Positions 8,078-16,774 of a stretch of DNA of 64,000 bases are shown piece by piece. Positions within the stretch are counted from its first letter, which is position 1. Each line of letters begins with the position of its first letter. Both the position numbers and the translations under genes were made by a program. Source of the DNA: Vreelandella venusta (lineage in GTDB: Bacteria > Pseudomonadota > Gammaproteobacteria > Pseudomonadales > Halomonadaceae); the NCBI RefSeq assembly GCF_007989605.1, contig NZ_BJUL01000006.1:186001-250000 (forward strand), read 5' to 3'. The notes below the pieces were generated by a model. It made no database searches and was not told the DNA's origin. It saw only the letters and a program-made list of their open reading frames with translations.

Positions 8078-11000
8078 TTCACGGCCTCCTGAACGCTGTC
8101 ATTGCCTTCACCATCCAGCCAGTCAACGTGTTTCATCTTGCGCACTAACACGAACTCATCGCGGTTTGAGCCGACGGTGCCGTAATAATTAAAACTGTAA
8201 GAGAGCTGCGCGTAGCCGCCGATCATATGGGTTGGCTTGGGGCAGACACGGGTGACCGAGTTGTGAATACCCCCTCGCGTGCCGGTGACCTCAGAACCAG
8301 GCACGTTCACGTTGCGCTCCTGGGCGTGGTACATCATTACCATGCCCGCCTTGACCCGCTGGCTGACCACTGCCCGCGCGGCAATCGAGCCGTTGGCGTT
8401 GTAAACCTCGATCCAGTCGTTGTCCTCAATCTCGATCTCTGCCGCGTCCGCCTCGGAGAGCCACACCACCGGGCCGCCTCGGTTGAGCGTCAACATCAGC
8501 AGGTTGTCCGAGTAAGTGGAGTGGATGCCCCACTTCTGGTGCGGCGTGAGGAAGTTCAGCGCCTTGCTCTTGAAGCCGTTGTCAGCGGGAAGCTGGAAGC
8601 CTTTGGACGCTTTGGTATCGATGGGCGGACGATAGACCAGCAGGCTTTCACCGAAGGCGCGCATCCAGGCATGATCCTGATAGAACTGCTGACGACCACT
8701 CACGGTGCGCCACGGAATCAGCTCGTGAACGTTGGTATAACCGGCGTTATAGGAGACGTGCTCATCCTCGAGGCCGGACCAAGTCGGGCTGGAGATAATC
8801 TTGCGCGGCTGAGCGACGATATCGCGGAAGCGAATTTTTTCTTCATGCTTGGGCTTCGCCAGATGGGTGTGGTCGCGCCCGGTAATTTTGGAGAGTGCCT
8901 CCCAGGCTTTTACTGCTACGGCGCCGTTGGTTTCCGGTGCCAGGGTCAGAATCATCTCGGCGGCATCGATAGCGCTGTCGATCAGCGGGCGCCCTTTATG
9001 CGGGCCATCCAGCTTGCGATGGTTGAGTTTGCCCAGCAGCTCGACTTCAGCATCGGTATTCCAAGCGATGCCCTTGCCGCCGTTACCGATGCTTTCCAGC
9101 AGCGGCCCTACGGAGGTGAAGCGCTCATAGGTTTCGGGATAGTTGCGCTTGACCTCAATCAGCGATGGCATGGTCTTGCCGGGAATCGGCGCGCATTCGC
9201 CCTTCTTCCAATCCATTACCGCCGGTTGAGCCAATTCGCCTGGCGAGTCGTGCTGCATCGGCAGCGTGACCAAGTCGGTCTCTTCGCCCAGGTGGCCGAC
9301 ACACACCTTGGAGAATGCTTTGGCAATACCCTTATAAATATCCCAGTCGCTGCGCGATTCCCAAGCCGGGTCGGTGGCGGCAGTCAAGGGGTGAATAAAG
9401 GGGTGCATGTCAGAAGTGTTAAGGTCGTCCTTCTCATACCAGGTCGCCGTAGGCAGCACGATATCCGAGTAAAGACAGGTGGTGGACATGCGGAAATCCA
9501 GCGTCACCAGCAGGTCGAGCTTGCCTTCCGGCGCCTCGTCACGCCATACCACTTCTTCGGGCTTCTGGCCGCCGAAGTCGCCCAGATCTTTACCCTGAAT
9601 ACCGTGGCGAGTACCTAGCAGGTACTTGAGCATGTACTCATGGCCCTTACCGGAGCTGCCCAGCAGATTGGAGCGCCAGATGAACATATTGCGCGGGAAG
9701 TTCTCTGCCGCGTCCGGGTCTTCCGCGGCAAAACGCAGCTCGCCACTCTTTAGCTGCTGCACCGCATAGTCAGCGGTGGACATGCCCGCGGCTTCGGCTT
9801 TCTTCGCTAGGCGCAGCGGGTTAGTGTCCAGCTGAGGTGCTGACGGCAGCCAGCCCATACGCTCAGCGCGCACGTTAAAGTCGATCAGGCTGCCGGGGTA
9901 ATCCTCGGCCCTGGCCAACGGCGAAAGAATTTCTTTAATCTCTAGCTTCTCGTAGCGCCACTGGGAGGAGTGACTATAGAAGAAGGAAGTAGAGTTCATG
10001 TGGCGCGGCGGGCGCTGCCAGTCAAGGCCAAAGGCCAGCGGCGTCCAGCCAGTCTGCGGGCGCAGTTTTTCCTGCCCCACATAGTGAGCCCAGCCGCCAC
10101 CGCTCTGACCGATACAACCACACATGACCAGCATGTTAATCAGGCCGCGGTAGTTCATATCCATGTGGTACCAGTGGTTCATACCGGCACCAACGATGAT
10201 CATGCTACGGCCGTTGGTTTTATTGGCGTTGTCGGCAAATTCACGGGCAATGCGGGTGCACTGCTCTGCTGGGACACCGGTGATTCTCTCCTGCCACGCC
10301 GGGGTATAGGGGCGAACCTGATCAAACGAGGTCGCGCCATCATCTTCGCCGTCGCCGACAAAACCACGGTCGATACCGTAGTTGGCACACATCAAGTCAA
10401 AAACGCTGACTGCCAGCATGTCGCTGCCGTCGGCTCTCTTTAAACGTTTGGCGGGCAAATTGTGGAACAGTAGGTCATCGGCAGCGCCAACACCGGCCCC
10501 TTTTACGTGCTCAAAGTGCTCGTGCTCAATGCCGCCGAAGTAAGGGAACGCCACGCGCACCACGCTATCGTGGTGGTTAGCCAAACTGAGTAGCGGCTTG
10601 ATCTCGGTGCCTGCAGCGTCCAGCGACTCCAGGTTCCACTTGCCCACTTCGTCAGCGGCTTCGCCCCAGCGGAAACCGATGGAACCGCGTGGTACCACCA
10701 GCTGGTCACGGGTTTCGTCCCAGGCGACGGTTTTCCACTCGGGATTGTTTTCCTGGCCCAGGGCAGCATCAAAATCACTGGCTCGCAGTTGGCGACCCGG
10801 TGCGAAGCTGCCATCTTCACGCGCTTCCAGTTCCACCAGGAACGGCATGTCGGTATAGCGGCGCACATAGTCCGTGAAGTAAGCACTCGGATTATCGAGG
10901 TGAAACTCTTTGAGGATGACATGGCCCATGGCCATCGCCAGTGCAGCATCGGTGCCCTGCTTGGCGGACAGCCACTCGTCGGTGAGTTTGGAAACCTCGG

Positions 11001-11856
11001 CATAATCCGGGGTGATCGAAACTGTCTTGGTGCCCTTGTAACGTACTTCGGTAAAGAAGTGGGCGTCCGGGGTACGCGTTTGAGGCACGTTAGAGCCCCA
11101 AGCGATAATGTAGCCGGAATTGTACCAGTCAGCGGATTCAGGTACGTCGGTCTGTTCGCCCCAGGTCATTGGCGAGGCCGGCGGCAAGTCACAATACCAG
11201 TCGTAGAAGCTCATGCAGACGCCGCCAATCAACGACAGGTAGCGGCTACCCGCGGCGTAGCTAACCATCGACATGGCGGGAATAGGCGAAAAGCCAATGA
11301 TCCGGTCGGGGCCGTACTGCTTGGCGGTGTAAACGTTAGAGGCAGCGACCAACTCGTTAAGCTCGTCCCAGTTACCGCGTACGAAGCCGCCCATGCCGCG
11401 AGCACGCTTGTACTTTTTGGTCTTGGTGGGGTCTTCGACAATAGATGCCCAGGCATCTACTGGGTCTGGGTTAGCCTTAAGCGCTTCGCGCCATAGCGCC
11501 AGCAGCGGCTTGCGCACTAATGGATACTTCAGGCGGTTGGCGCTGTACAGATACCAGGAGTAGCTGGCGCCACGGGGGCAGCCACGTGGTTCATGATTAG
11601 GCAGGTCGGGACGGGTACGCGGGTAATCGGTCTGCTGGGTTTCCCAGGTCACTAAGCCGTTCTTAACGTAGATCTTCCAGCTACAGGAGCCGGTACAGTT
11701 CACCCCATGGGTGCTGCGTACAACTTTGTCGTGCTGCCATCGGGCACGATAACTCTCTTCCCACTGGCGGGATTCGCTGCGTAGTTCGCCGTGTTCGTTG
11801 GCAAAAGGTTCGCGGGACTTGCGAAAGAAATTCAGCCGATCTATGAAATGACTCAT
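8074..11856 (-). CDS. narG: Respiratory nitrate reductase alpha subunit (catalytic) NarG
   Basis: Catalytic molybdenum bis-MGD subunit that reduces nitrate to nitrite on the cytoplasmic side. The 1260-residue length is typical. The FS0 cluster ligands are H50-x3-C54-x3-C58 and C93. The DWYNSGYIIAWGSN segment corresponds to the region carrying the Mo-ligand Asp in E. coli NarG. There is no Tat signal, only the remnant-like N-terminus characteristic of membrane-bound Nar. It is the first gene of a minus-strand unit running to moaA with mostly 4-nt overlaps. The upstream region 11857-12112 carries repeats that could be NarL-type sites. Confidence 0.98.
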   Translation of the reverse strand: MSHFIDRLNFFRKSREPFANEHGELRSESRQWEESYRARWQHDKVVRSTHGVNCTGSCSWKIYVKNGLVTWETQQTDYPRTRPDLPNHEPRGCPRGASYSWYLYSANRLKYPLVRKPLLALWREALKANPDPVDAWASIVEDPTKTKKYKRARGMGGFVRGNWDELNELVAASNVYTAKQYGPDRIIGFSPIPAMSMVSYAAGSRYLSLIGGVCMSFYDWYCDLPPASPMTWGEQTDVPESADWYNSGYIIAWGSNVPQTRTPDAHFFTEVRYKGTKTVSITPDYAEVSKLTDEWLSAKQGTDAALAMAMGHVILKEFHLDNPSAYFTDYVRRYTDMPFLVELEAREDGSFAPGRQLRASDFDAALGQENNPEWKTVAWDETRDQLVVPRGSIGFRWGEAADEVGKWNLESLDAAGTEIKPLLSLANHHDSVVRVAFPYFGGIEHEHFEHVKGAGVGAADDLLFHNLPAKRLKRADGSDMLAVSVFDLMCANYGIDRGFVGDGEDDGATSFDQVRPYTPAWQERITGVPAEQCTRIAREFADNANKTNGRSMIIVGAGMNHWYHMDMNYRGLINMLVMCGCIGQSGGGWAHYVGQEKLRPQTGWTPLAFGLDWQRPPRHMNSTSFFYSHSSQWRYEKLEIKEILSPLARAEDYPGSLIDFNVRAERMGWLPSAPQLDTNPLRLAKKAEAAGMSTADYAVQQLKSGELRFAAEDPDAAENFPRNMFIWRSNLLGSSGKGHEYMLKYLLGTRHGIQGKDLGDFGGQKPEEVVWRDEAPEGKLDLLVTLDFRMSTTCLYSDIVLPTATWYEKDDLNTSDMHPFIHPLTAATDPAWESRSDWDIYKGIAKAFSKVCVGHLGEETDLVTLPMQHDSPGELAQPAVMDWKKGECAPIPGKTMPSLIEVKRNYPETYERFTSVGPLLESIGNGGKGIAWNTDAEVELLGKLNHRKLDGPHKGRPLIDSAIDAAEMILTLAPETNGAVAVKAWEALSKITGRDHTHLAKPKHEEKIRFRDIVAQPRKIISSPTWSGLEDEHVSYNAGYTNVHELIPWRTVSGRQQFYQDHAWMRAFGESLLVYRPPIDTKASKGFQLPADNGFKSKALNFLTPHQKWGIHSTYSDNLLMLTLNRGGPVVWLSEADAAEIEIEDNDWIEVYNANGSIAARAVVSQRVKAGMVMMYHAQERNVNVPGSEVTGTRGGIHNSVTRVCPKPTHMIGGYAQLSYSFNYYGTVGSNRDEFVLVRKMKHVDWLDGEGNDSVQEAVK

Positions 11857-11932
11857 GGTCGATCTCCAGACTCCACGGAAATTTGCGTACCCGCTAGGCG
11901 GGCTCCATGGAGAGGATTCTGCGTGATCGACA

Positions 11933-11978
11933 AGGTAATTACTGCGTGATTACCTCCATATACACCCTATCTACCCCC
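11933..11978. promoter_or_regulatory. Repeat-rich narG upstream region (inverted repeat and NarL-like heptamers)
   Basis: An inverted repeat AGGTAAT-N9-ATTACCT spans 11933-11955. It is followed by three same-direction TAC-type heptamers: TACCTCC (11951), TACACCC (11961) and TACCCCC (11972). The nine-mer CTGCGTGAT occurs twice, at 11919 and 11942. The block lies 77-122 bp upstream of the narG start. NarL heptamers are classically TACYYMT, so the three TAC motifs are near matches, not perfect ones. Regulation of narG by the nearby narXL is expected from family knowledge; the exact sites are inferred. Confidence 0.45.
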
Positions 11979-12112
11979 AAGGTGATAGAGCGACCAACGT
12001 AAAGGAATAGACGTATGCTCGCAGGCTTTCAACTACGTTTACATTGCAACTCACTGAACATTCATACAATATACTTTTTATCGCTGAATACTATCCGAGC
12101 AAAGCGCACTCC

Positions 12113-12559
12113 ATGCATCTCACCCGATTCACAGATTATTCGATACGCGTCTTGATCTTTCTTGCGGCCAAGGGGGAAGAGCGCTCTACGATTAATGAAA
12201 TTGCCGAGACCTTTAATATCTCACGCAATCATTTGATGAAAATCGTTCAGGAGCTAAGTCAAAAGAACTACGTTACCGCCATTCGTGGCAAGAATGGCGG
12301 CTTACTGCTGACACGGGACCCTGCAACCATTAGGCTAGGCGAGTTAGTTCGCGATATGGAGCATGACATGGGGTTAGTGGAGTGCTTTCATAGCGACAAC
12401 GCCTGCATCATTACACCGGCATGTCGCCTTCAGCCGATACTTAATGATGCCCTATCAGCATTTCTAAGTGTACTCGACCACTACACATTGGCCGACCTGC
12501 TGGGCAGTCAACAGTCTCAACTGGCGCAACTTATGCGCATTCCTACCGTCAGCGCTTAG
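12113..12559 (+). CDS. nsrR: Nitric-oxide-sensing Rrf2-family repressor NsrR
   Basis: A 148-residue Rrf2 protein: N-terminal winged helix starting MHLTRFTDYSIRVL, then ISRNHLMKIVQEL and IRGKNGGLLL. The three cluster-ligand Cys lie in ECFHSDNACIITPACRL. NsrR carries a [Fe-S] cluster that NO destroys, releasing repression of NO-detoxification genes. ATG 12113 is chosen over an in-frame start at 12044, since the 23 extra residues are outside the family alignment. The assignment is strengthened by two NsrR-type operators in the nearby nnrS/hmp intergenic region. It is convergent with nnrS, the stops being about 5 nt apart. Confidence 0.94.
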   Translation: MHLTRFTDYSIRVLIFLAAKGEERSTINEIAETFNISRNHLMKIVQELSQKNYVTAIRGKNGGLLLTRDPATIRLGELVRDMEHDMGLVECFHSDNACIITPACRLQPILNDALSAFLSVLDHYTLADLLGSQQSQLAQLMRIPTVSA

Positions 12560-12564
12560 CACCG

Positions 12565-13776
12565 CTAGCCATCCTGCCCGTCGACTCGCGGCTGCATCAG
12601 CGGCCAAGTATAGTGCGCGAGAAATATTGCGTAGGCCAAGCACCAGAAGATGATGCTCAGCGTATAGGTCCAGTGGGTAATCTGGGGAAATAACGCCAGG
12701 ACGGGTGAGCGCACTAAGGCGGCTATTAGCATTAAGCCCAACGCCACACCAATACCAGGCAATGTGCGTATGGGGCGGCCCGTATGGCCTAGCGCAACCC
12801 TGGCCATCATGGCCAGCATCATGGTGCCCATACCACCAATGGTCAGGGCATGTACGGCAATCTCAACGCGCATCAGCCCCATCAGTGCCAAGCCCCACAT
12901 GATAAGCCCTAGTGGAATGCAGGCGTAGCTACCGTGGAGCCCCCAAAGTAAAGGCTCGCGCCAACTGTGCAGCCCACCCCAGCGCGCCATGCGAACACTA
13001 TTAGCCAGCGCCGCTAAGAGCATCGCCCCAGCCATTAATGAAGCAGGTATGGCAACACCTAGCATGATGACAAGCTGCAGCACGACGACGCCAGCCGTAC
13101 TCACCAGCGTCACTCTTTCGAGTAAAGCAATCGGTTCAGGCTTGGTGCGGCTCAAACGATTGGCAGTAAACATGGCAATCACACGCCCGCCAACGACGGC
13201 CATCATCAAGGTAATTAACAGCACGGCTAAGTAGGCAGCTTGGCGGATCAGCTCGGCATCACCTTGCATGACTCCTAAGTGCATCGCCAGATTAGCCGTG
13301 GCCAACAGCAACAGCACAGGTACAAAGATCAAGTTGCGCCAACGCTTTGCGGTGATAACTAGACGCGCCATAACCATAGCGACAATTGGCAGAAACGCTA
13401 GGTCAACCGCCAGCAGCAGCCACTCCGGCAGCCCCATGGGGAAAGCCATCAGCCCCCTACCCAATAGCCATAGCACCACCAGACCCAATAGCGGCCCGCC
13501 GTTTAAACTCGGCAACCCTGTCCAGTTACGCACAGCGGTTAGTAAAAATCCCGCTACCACCGCCGCGGCAAAGCCAAACAACATTTCATGCTGATGCCAG
13601 AGCACCAGACCGCCATAAGGTCGCAGCAAAATAGTGCCGTGCCAGAAGGCCAACCACACCAAAAGGGACGCCACACTAAACAGCGCGGCCAGCAGAAAGA
13701 AAGGCCTAAAAGCCAAGCGCATTAAGGGTAAATGCTCAAGCTTAGAAGCAGGCTGGGATGAGGTGGTCGTTGGCAT
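12565..13776 (-). CDS. nnrS: NnrS family membrane protein (NO stress resistance)
   Basis: A 403-residue polytopic membrane protein with about twelve hydrophobic segments. It carries the NnrS hallmark HQHEMLFGFAAAVVAGFLL followed by TAVRNWTG, and several membrane His residues (for example in ALTIGGMGTMMLAM and RVALGHTGR contexts) that fit heme binding described for the family. NnrS proteins protect against NO-derived iron-nitrosyl damage and often sit beside NsrR and Hmp. It is divergent from hmp, and an NsrR box lies 64-86 bp upstream of its start. Confidence 0.93.
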   Translation of the reverse strand: MPTTTSSQPASKLEHLPLMRLAFRPFFLLAALFSVASLLVWLAFWHGTILLRPYGGLVLWHQHEMLFGFAAAVVAGFLLTAVRNWTGLPSLNGGPLLGLVVLWLLGRGLMAFPMGLPEWLLLAVDLAFLPIVAMVMARLVITAKRWRNLIFVPVLLLLATANLAMHLGVMQGDAELIRQAAYLAVLLITLMMAVVGGRVIAMFTANRLSRTKPEPIALLERVTLVSTAGVVVLQLVIMLGVAIPASLMAGAMLLAALANSVRMARWGGLHSWREPLLWGLHGSYACIPLGLIMWGLALMGLMRVEIAVHALTIGGMGTMMLAMMARVALGHTGRPIRTLPGIGVALGLMLIAALVRSPVLALFPQITHWTYTLSIIFWCLAYAIFLAHYTWPLMQPRVDGQDG

Positions 13777-13839
13777 GGCGTAATCCCGACTAATTTACTT
13801 GGAAATATGAGTGTGCGCCTAGCCATCAACAAAGACCAT

Positions 13840-13862
13840 GACATGTATCAAAAATACATCTT
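13840..13862 (-). promoter_or_regulatory. Predicted NsrR operator on the nnrS side
   Basis: Read on the minus strand, this 23-mer starts AAGATGTATTT, has one central T, and ends TGATACATGTC. That is an imperfect 11-1-11 palindrome fitting the NsrR consensus (AAGATGYATTT and its complement). It lies 64 bp upstream of nnrS. Confidence 0.75.
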
Positions 13863-13891
13863 ATGGCTAGCATTTAAAGGCCTGCGGATTT

Positions 13892-13914
13892 AAGATGCAT
13901 TTTTAATACATCTT
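13892..13914 (+). promoter_or_regulatory. Predicted NsrR operator on the hmp side
   Basis: The 23-mer consists of AAGATGCATTT, a central T, and TAATACATCTT. This is a near-perfect 11-1-11 palindrome matching the published NsrR consensus. It ends 20 bp before the hmp start, so bound repressor would overlap the promoter or block elongation. Confidence 0.85.
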
Positions 13915-13934
13915 AAAGTATCGAGGTAGTAACA

Positions 13935-15107
13935 GTGCTAACACATGAGCAGGAAAAGCTGATTAACGCGACAGCCCCCATCGTGGCCGAACACCTGAAT
14001 GCGATTACCCAACGCTTCTATCCACTGATGTTCACCCGCTATCCAGAGGTTAAGCCCCTCTTTAATGAGGTACACCAGCAAAGCGGTGGTCAGCCCCGTG
14101 CACTGGCCAACGCCGTGTTGGCCTATGTTCAACTACGTGGTAACCCAGCTCAGGCGCGTGCAACTCTTGATGTTGTCGTAAGCAAACACGTCTCGCTAGG
14201 CATTCTTCCCGAGCAGTACCCTATTGTCGGTGAGTGTTTGCTGGCCGCCATTGGCGAGGTACTCGGTGATGCCGTGACACCAGAAATAGCCGATGCCTGG
14301 GGCGCTCTGTATAACGAACTTGCCGCCCTGTTGATCGACCTGGAAGATCAGCGCTATCGCGAGTTTGAACAGCGCCCTGGCGGATGGCGTGGCGCACGCC
14401 GTTTCAAGATTGCCAGTACCCAGCAGGAAAGCGCTTTAATTCGATCGTTTATCCTTGAACCTGAGGATGGCGGTCGTGTGGCTGACCATGAGCCAGGTCA
14501 GTATATCGGCGTACGTTTGACCATTAACGGCGAACTGGTCTATCGACATTACAGCCTTTCGGATATACCCAATGGCCGGAGCTACCGGATCTCGATCAAA
14601 CGCGAAGAACAGGGCCAAGTCAGCCGCCACTTCCACGATGCCTTACAACCAGGCGATACCTTAGAACTGTTACCGCCAGCAGGCGACCTCACGCTGATTG
14701 AAGGCGATGAGCCTCTGTTGCTTGCCAGCGGCGGGGTTGGTCAAACGCCCCTGCTCCCCATGGCAAGACAAGCCTTGTCCCTTGGGCGGCAAGTCACCTA
14801 TCTACACGCGGCCCTGGATGCCGAACATCAGGCCTTTAAAGATGAATTAGACGCACTGAAGAGCGAGTATCCTCAACGCCTTAAGGCTGTCCGTATTCAT
14901 GAGCGCGGCAACGAAGCCGAACATATTGGACGTATCGACCGCAGCTTATTAGCTCACTACCTGCCTGATCTTAAGGCACGCTGCTATTTCGTCGGCCCTC
15001 AAGGGTTTATGACAGCAATTAATAATGCGTTGTCTGAATTGGGAGTCGACGAGGATCGCCGACACTTCGAGCACTTTGGCCCCTCACGCCCACTCGACGC
15101 AGCTTAA
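13935..15107 (+). CDS. hmp: Flavohemoprotein Hmp (nitric oxide dioxygenase)
   Basis: Converts NO and O2 to nitrate using NAD(P)H. The 390-residue protein has an N-terminal globin, whose key residues fall at the same numbers as in E. coli Hmp: Tyr29 (B10), Phe43 (CD1), Gln53 (E7), Lys84, proximal His85 and Tyr95. This is followed by a ferredoxin-reductase module with RHYSLSD for FAD, GGVGQTPLLPM for NAD(P)H and HFEHFGP near the end. The start is GTG at 13935 with GAGG upstream. It is divergent from nnrS and preceded by an NsrR box, so it should be induced by NO produced during nitrate or nitrite respiration. Confidence 0.97.
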   Translation: MLTHEQEKLINATAPIVAEHLNAITQRFYPLMFTRYPEVKPLFNEVHQQSGGQPRALANAVLAYVQLRGNPAQARATLDVVVSKHVSLGILPEQYPIVGECLLAAIGEVLGDAVTPEIADAWGALYNELAALLIDLEDQRYREFEQRPGGWRGARRFKIASTQQESALIRSFILEPEDGGRVADHEPGQYIGVRLTINGELVYRHYSLSDIPNGRSYRISIKREEQGQVSRHFHDALQPGDTLELLPPAGDLTLIEGDEPLLLASGGVGQTPLLPMARQALSLGRQVTYLHAALDAEHQAFKDELDALKSEYPQRLKAVRIHERGNEAEHIGRIDRSLLAHYLPDLKARCYFVGPQGFMTAINNALSELGVDEDRRHFEHFGPSRPLDAA

Positions 15108-15152
15108 TAACGCTCAGTTAGAGTTATCATTTCGAGATAAGAGCCAAGCTGC

Positions 15153-15539
15153 TCAGGCCAACCAGGATAGCGGGCTGTGATGAATAGCAGCCCCCACCAT
15201 ATAGGCAAAGGCAGCCACCGCCACTACCGCTGCCAAGACCCGCACCGTTGGCGTCGCCCCGCGCTTAATCGCAATGGTGCCGACACCAATATAGACCAGC
15301 AGTGCTAATAGCTTGGCGCCAAGCCAGGGAAGCTGCCAGGGCCATATGGAAAGCAACACCATCAAAGTCACTCCCAGCCCCAACAAAGCCGTATCAATAA
15401 GATGGGGCAATACCTTGACCCAACGAGCGTTGAGTCGCGGGCTTTCCTGCACCGACCACCAAGCGCGCACTACGAAGAGCGTGATGCTCAGCGCAGCGGC
15501 CGTCATGTGCAAATGCTTGATGAGGAAATAGTGTTCCAT
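15153..15539 (-). CDS. SirB2-like small membrane protein
   Basis: About 128 residues with four hydrophobic segments and conserved His at the start of the first (HYFLIKHLHMTAAALS) and near the end (VGAAIHHSPLSW). This matches the SirB/SirB2 family of small inner-membrane proteins, whose function is not established. ATG 15539 is preferred over ATG 15548 because AGGG sits nine bases before it and nearly abuts the upstream ATG. It is 11 nt downstream of the next gene on the same strand (15551-15958), so the two probably form a pair. Confidence 0.75.
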   Translation of the reverse strand: MEHYFLIKHLHMTAAALSITLFVVRAWWSVQESPRLNARWVKVLPHLIDTALLGLGVTLMVLLSIWPWQLPWLGAKLLALLVYIGVGTIAIKRGATPTVRVLAAVVAVAAFAYMVGAAIHHSPLSWLA

Positions 15540-15550
15540 GGTAAGCATCC

Positions 15551-15958
15551 CTAGCCGACGTTAACCGCATTGCCGTGATGATCGAAGGCAAGATAGGTGG
15601 CGATAGTACCCATTTGCAGCGACTCCATCATACGCTGAAGCTGGCGTTCAACCTCGGCGTCATCTTTGGGGTCATCCATGGCAGCTGTGAAGACTAGATC
15701 CCATTCGATCTCGGTTCGGCGTGACTCCTCGACCAATGCCGCCATACTGGTCAGTTCCTGCGTCGACTTATCTACGCAGACCACCGGCACCAACACACCC
15801 CCTTCCCCCTGTTCGAAGCGACGACGCTGATCAGCATCAGGGAAATCAGGCAACTCTGCGCGCACGAACACAAACAGCAGGCGCTGTGGCTGAGGCTGTT
15901 TACGTGCTTCATGCAGTAAGTCGGCAAACGTCACTATAGTCACAGAATCGGTGGTCAT
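15551..15958 (-). CDS. Conserved hypothetical protein of the nitrate/NO locus
   Basis: A 135-residue soluble protein without signal peptide. Visible segments are an N-terminal VTIVTFADLLHEARKQPQPQR, RLLFVFVRAELP, PVVCVDKSTQEL, VEESRRTEIEWDLVFTAAM, and GTIATYLAFDHHGN near the end. Relatives in other proteobacteria are sometimes labelled 'ribonucleotide reductase subunit alpha', but it is far too small and has no ribonucleotide reductase catalytic features, so that name is not supported. It probably forms a two-gene unit with the SirB2-like gene. The function is unknown. Confidence 0.7.
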   Translation of the reverse strand: MTTDSVTIVTFADLLHEARKQPQPQRLLFVFVRAELPDFPDADQRRRFEQGEGGVLVPVVCVDKSTQELTSMAALVEESRRTEIEWDLVFTAAMDDPKDDAEVERQLQRMMESLQMGTIATYLAFDHHGNAVNVG

Positions 15959-16028
15959 AAAATGAGCCTTATCGCTAATAGTTAAGAATCAATCGGCAAG
16001 AGTGAACAAGTGAGACTAATAGGCGGCA

Positions 16029-16742
16029 TTACTCGGGTGACGCTACGAAAAGCCACAGCAGCAGCATTACTATAAGCAGAGGGATCAGCAGGCTAAGTGG
16101 CGCGGCGCGCCAACCATAGGCTTGGACAACCAAAGGTGCTATTCGTAGGGAAAGCCCGACGCCTGCCGCTAACGCTAGAAAAAGGGCGACACAAAGACAC
16201 ACCCAACGATCAGGCATCCAACCTTTGGCGTGGACGATGCCCGTCGTAATCACCGCGCCTCCTAGTCCAAGCCCGGCCCCCACCAACAAAAACTCCCACG
16301 GCTGGCTAGCCATCCCAAATCCGCCCAGCGCCAACGCTAGCCCCAATAGTAGCCACTGCATCAAGCGGCAGGTGTCGCCCCGTTTGGCGATATACCAGGC
16401 TGGCCACGCCAATAATGCACCACTCATCAACGGTACCAGCACATAGATAGGCTGCTTTGCGAGCAGGCCATAAAGTGTCCAGCTAGCCACCGCTAAAGCG
16501 CTTGCTAACGGCATTAGCAGCATGGCTACCAGCAACTGATAACCATTCACTGGCTGTATTGATGTCTCCAACGTGGGAGGCGGCACAGACGATGGCATAG
16601 TGTTTCCCAGCGAAGGTATAAAGACATCGGAAGACGTGCCAGAATTGTCGGTAAATACTAGGCGTCGGTCAAAAGGCATCGGAGGTAGACTGGCTAACCC
16701 CAAAGGAATAGCCCTCATATCGAAATGCAGACAGTGCCACAC
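16029..16742 (-). CDS. Half-size MFS-like membrane protein beside narX
   Basis: A 237-residue product with about 60 polar N-terminal residues followed by six hydrophobic segments. The fourth segment, VGAGLGLGGAVITTGIVHAKGWMPDR, resembles the TM4/5 loop region of nitrate-type and other MFS carriers. It looks like one half of a 12-TM transporter rather than a complete one. The GTG start at 16742 has GAGG seven bases upstream, but internal ATGs at 16679 and 16598 are possible and would shorten the odd N-terminus. It is divergent from narX, 32 bp apart. It could be a genuine 6-TM protein or a remnant of a narK-like gene. Confidence 0.6.
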   Translation of the reverse strand: MWHCLHFDMRAIPLGLASLPPMPFDRRLVFTDNSGTSSDVFIPSLGNTMPSSVPPPTLETSIQPVNGYQLLVAMLLMPLASALAVASWTLYGLLAKQPIYVLVPLMSGALLAWPAWYIAKRGDTCRLMQWLLLGLALALGGFGMASQPWEFLLVGAGLGLGGAVITTGIVHAKGWMPDRWVCLCVALFLALAAGVGLSLRIAPLVVQAYGWRAAPLSLLIPLLIVMLLLWLFVASPE

Positions 16743-16774
16743 GCCCTTACCTCTTCCGCGCTATCGGAAATGCC

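Noticed and set aside
7511..8092. Long plus-strand frames opposite narH and narG
   Set aside because: They are antisense shadows of high-GC codon use; narH and narG are certain from their cofactor motifs.
12044..12112. N-terminal extension of NsrR
   Set aside because: The 23 residues lie outside the Rrf2 family start; ATG 12113 gives the typical MHLTRFTDY beginning.
11857..12112. FNR/Anr palindrome before narG
   Set aside because: I searched for TTGAT-N4-ATCAA and saw only poor partial matches such as TTGGT followed by TATCA, with wrong spacing.
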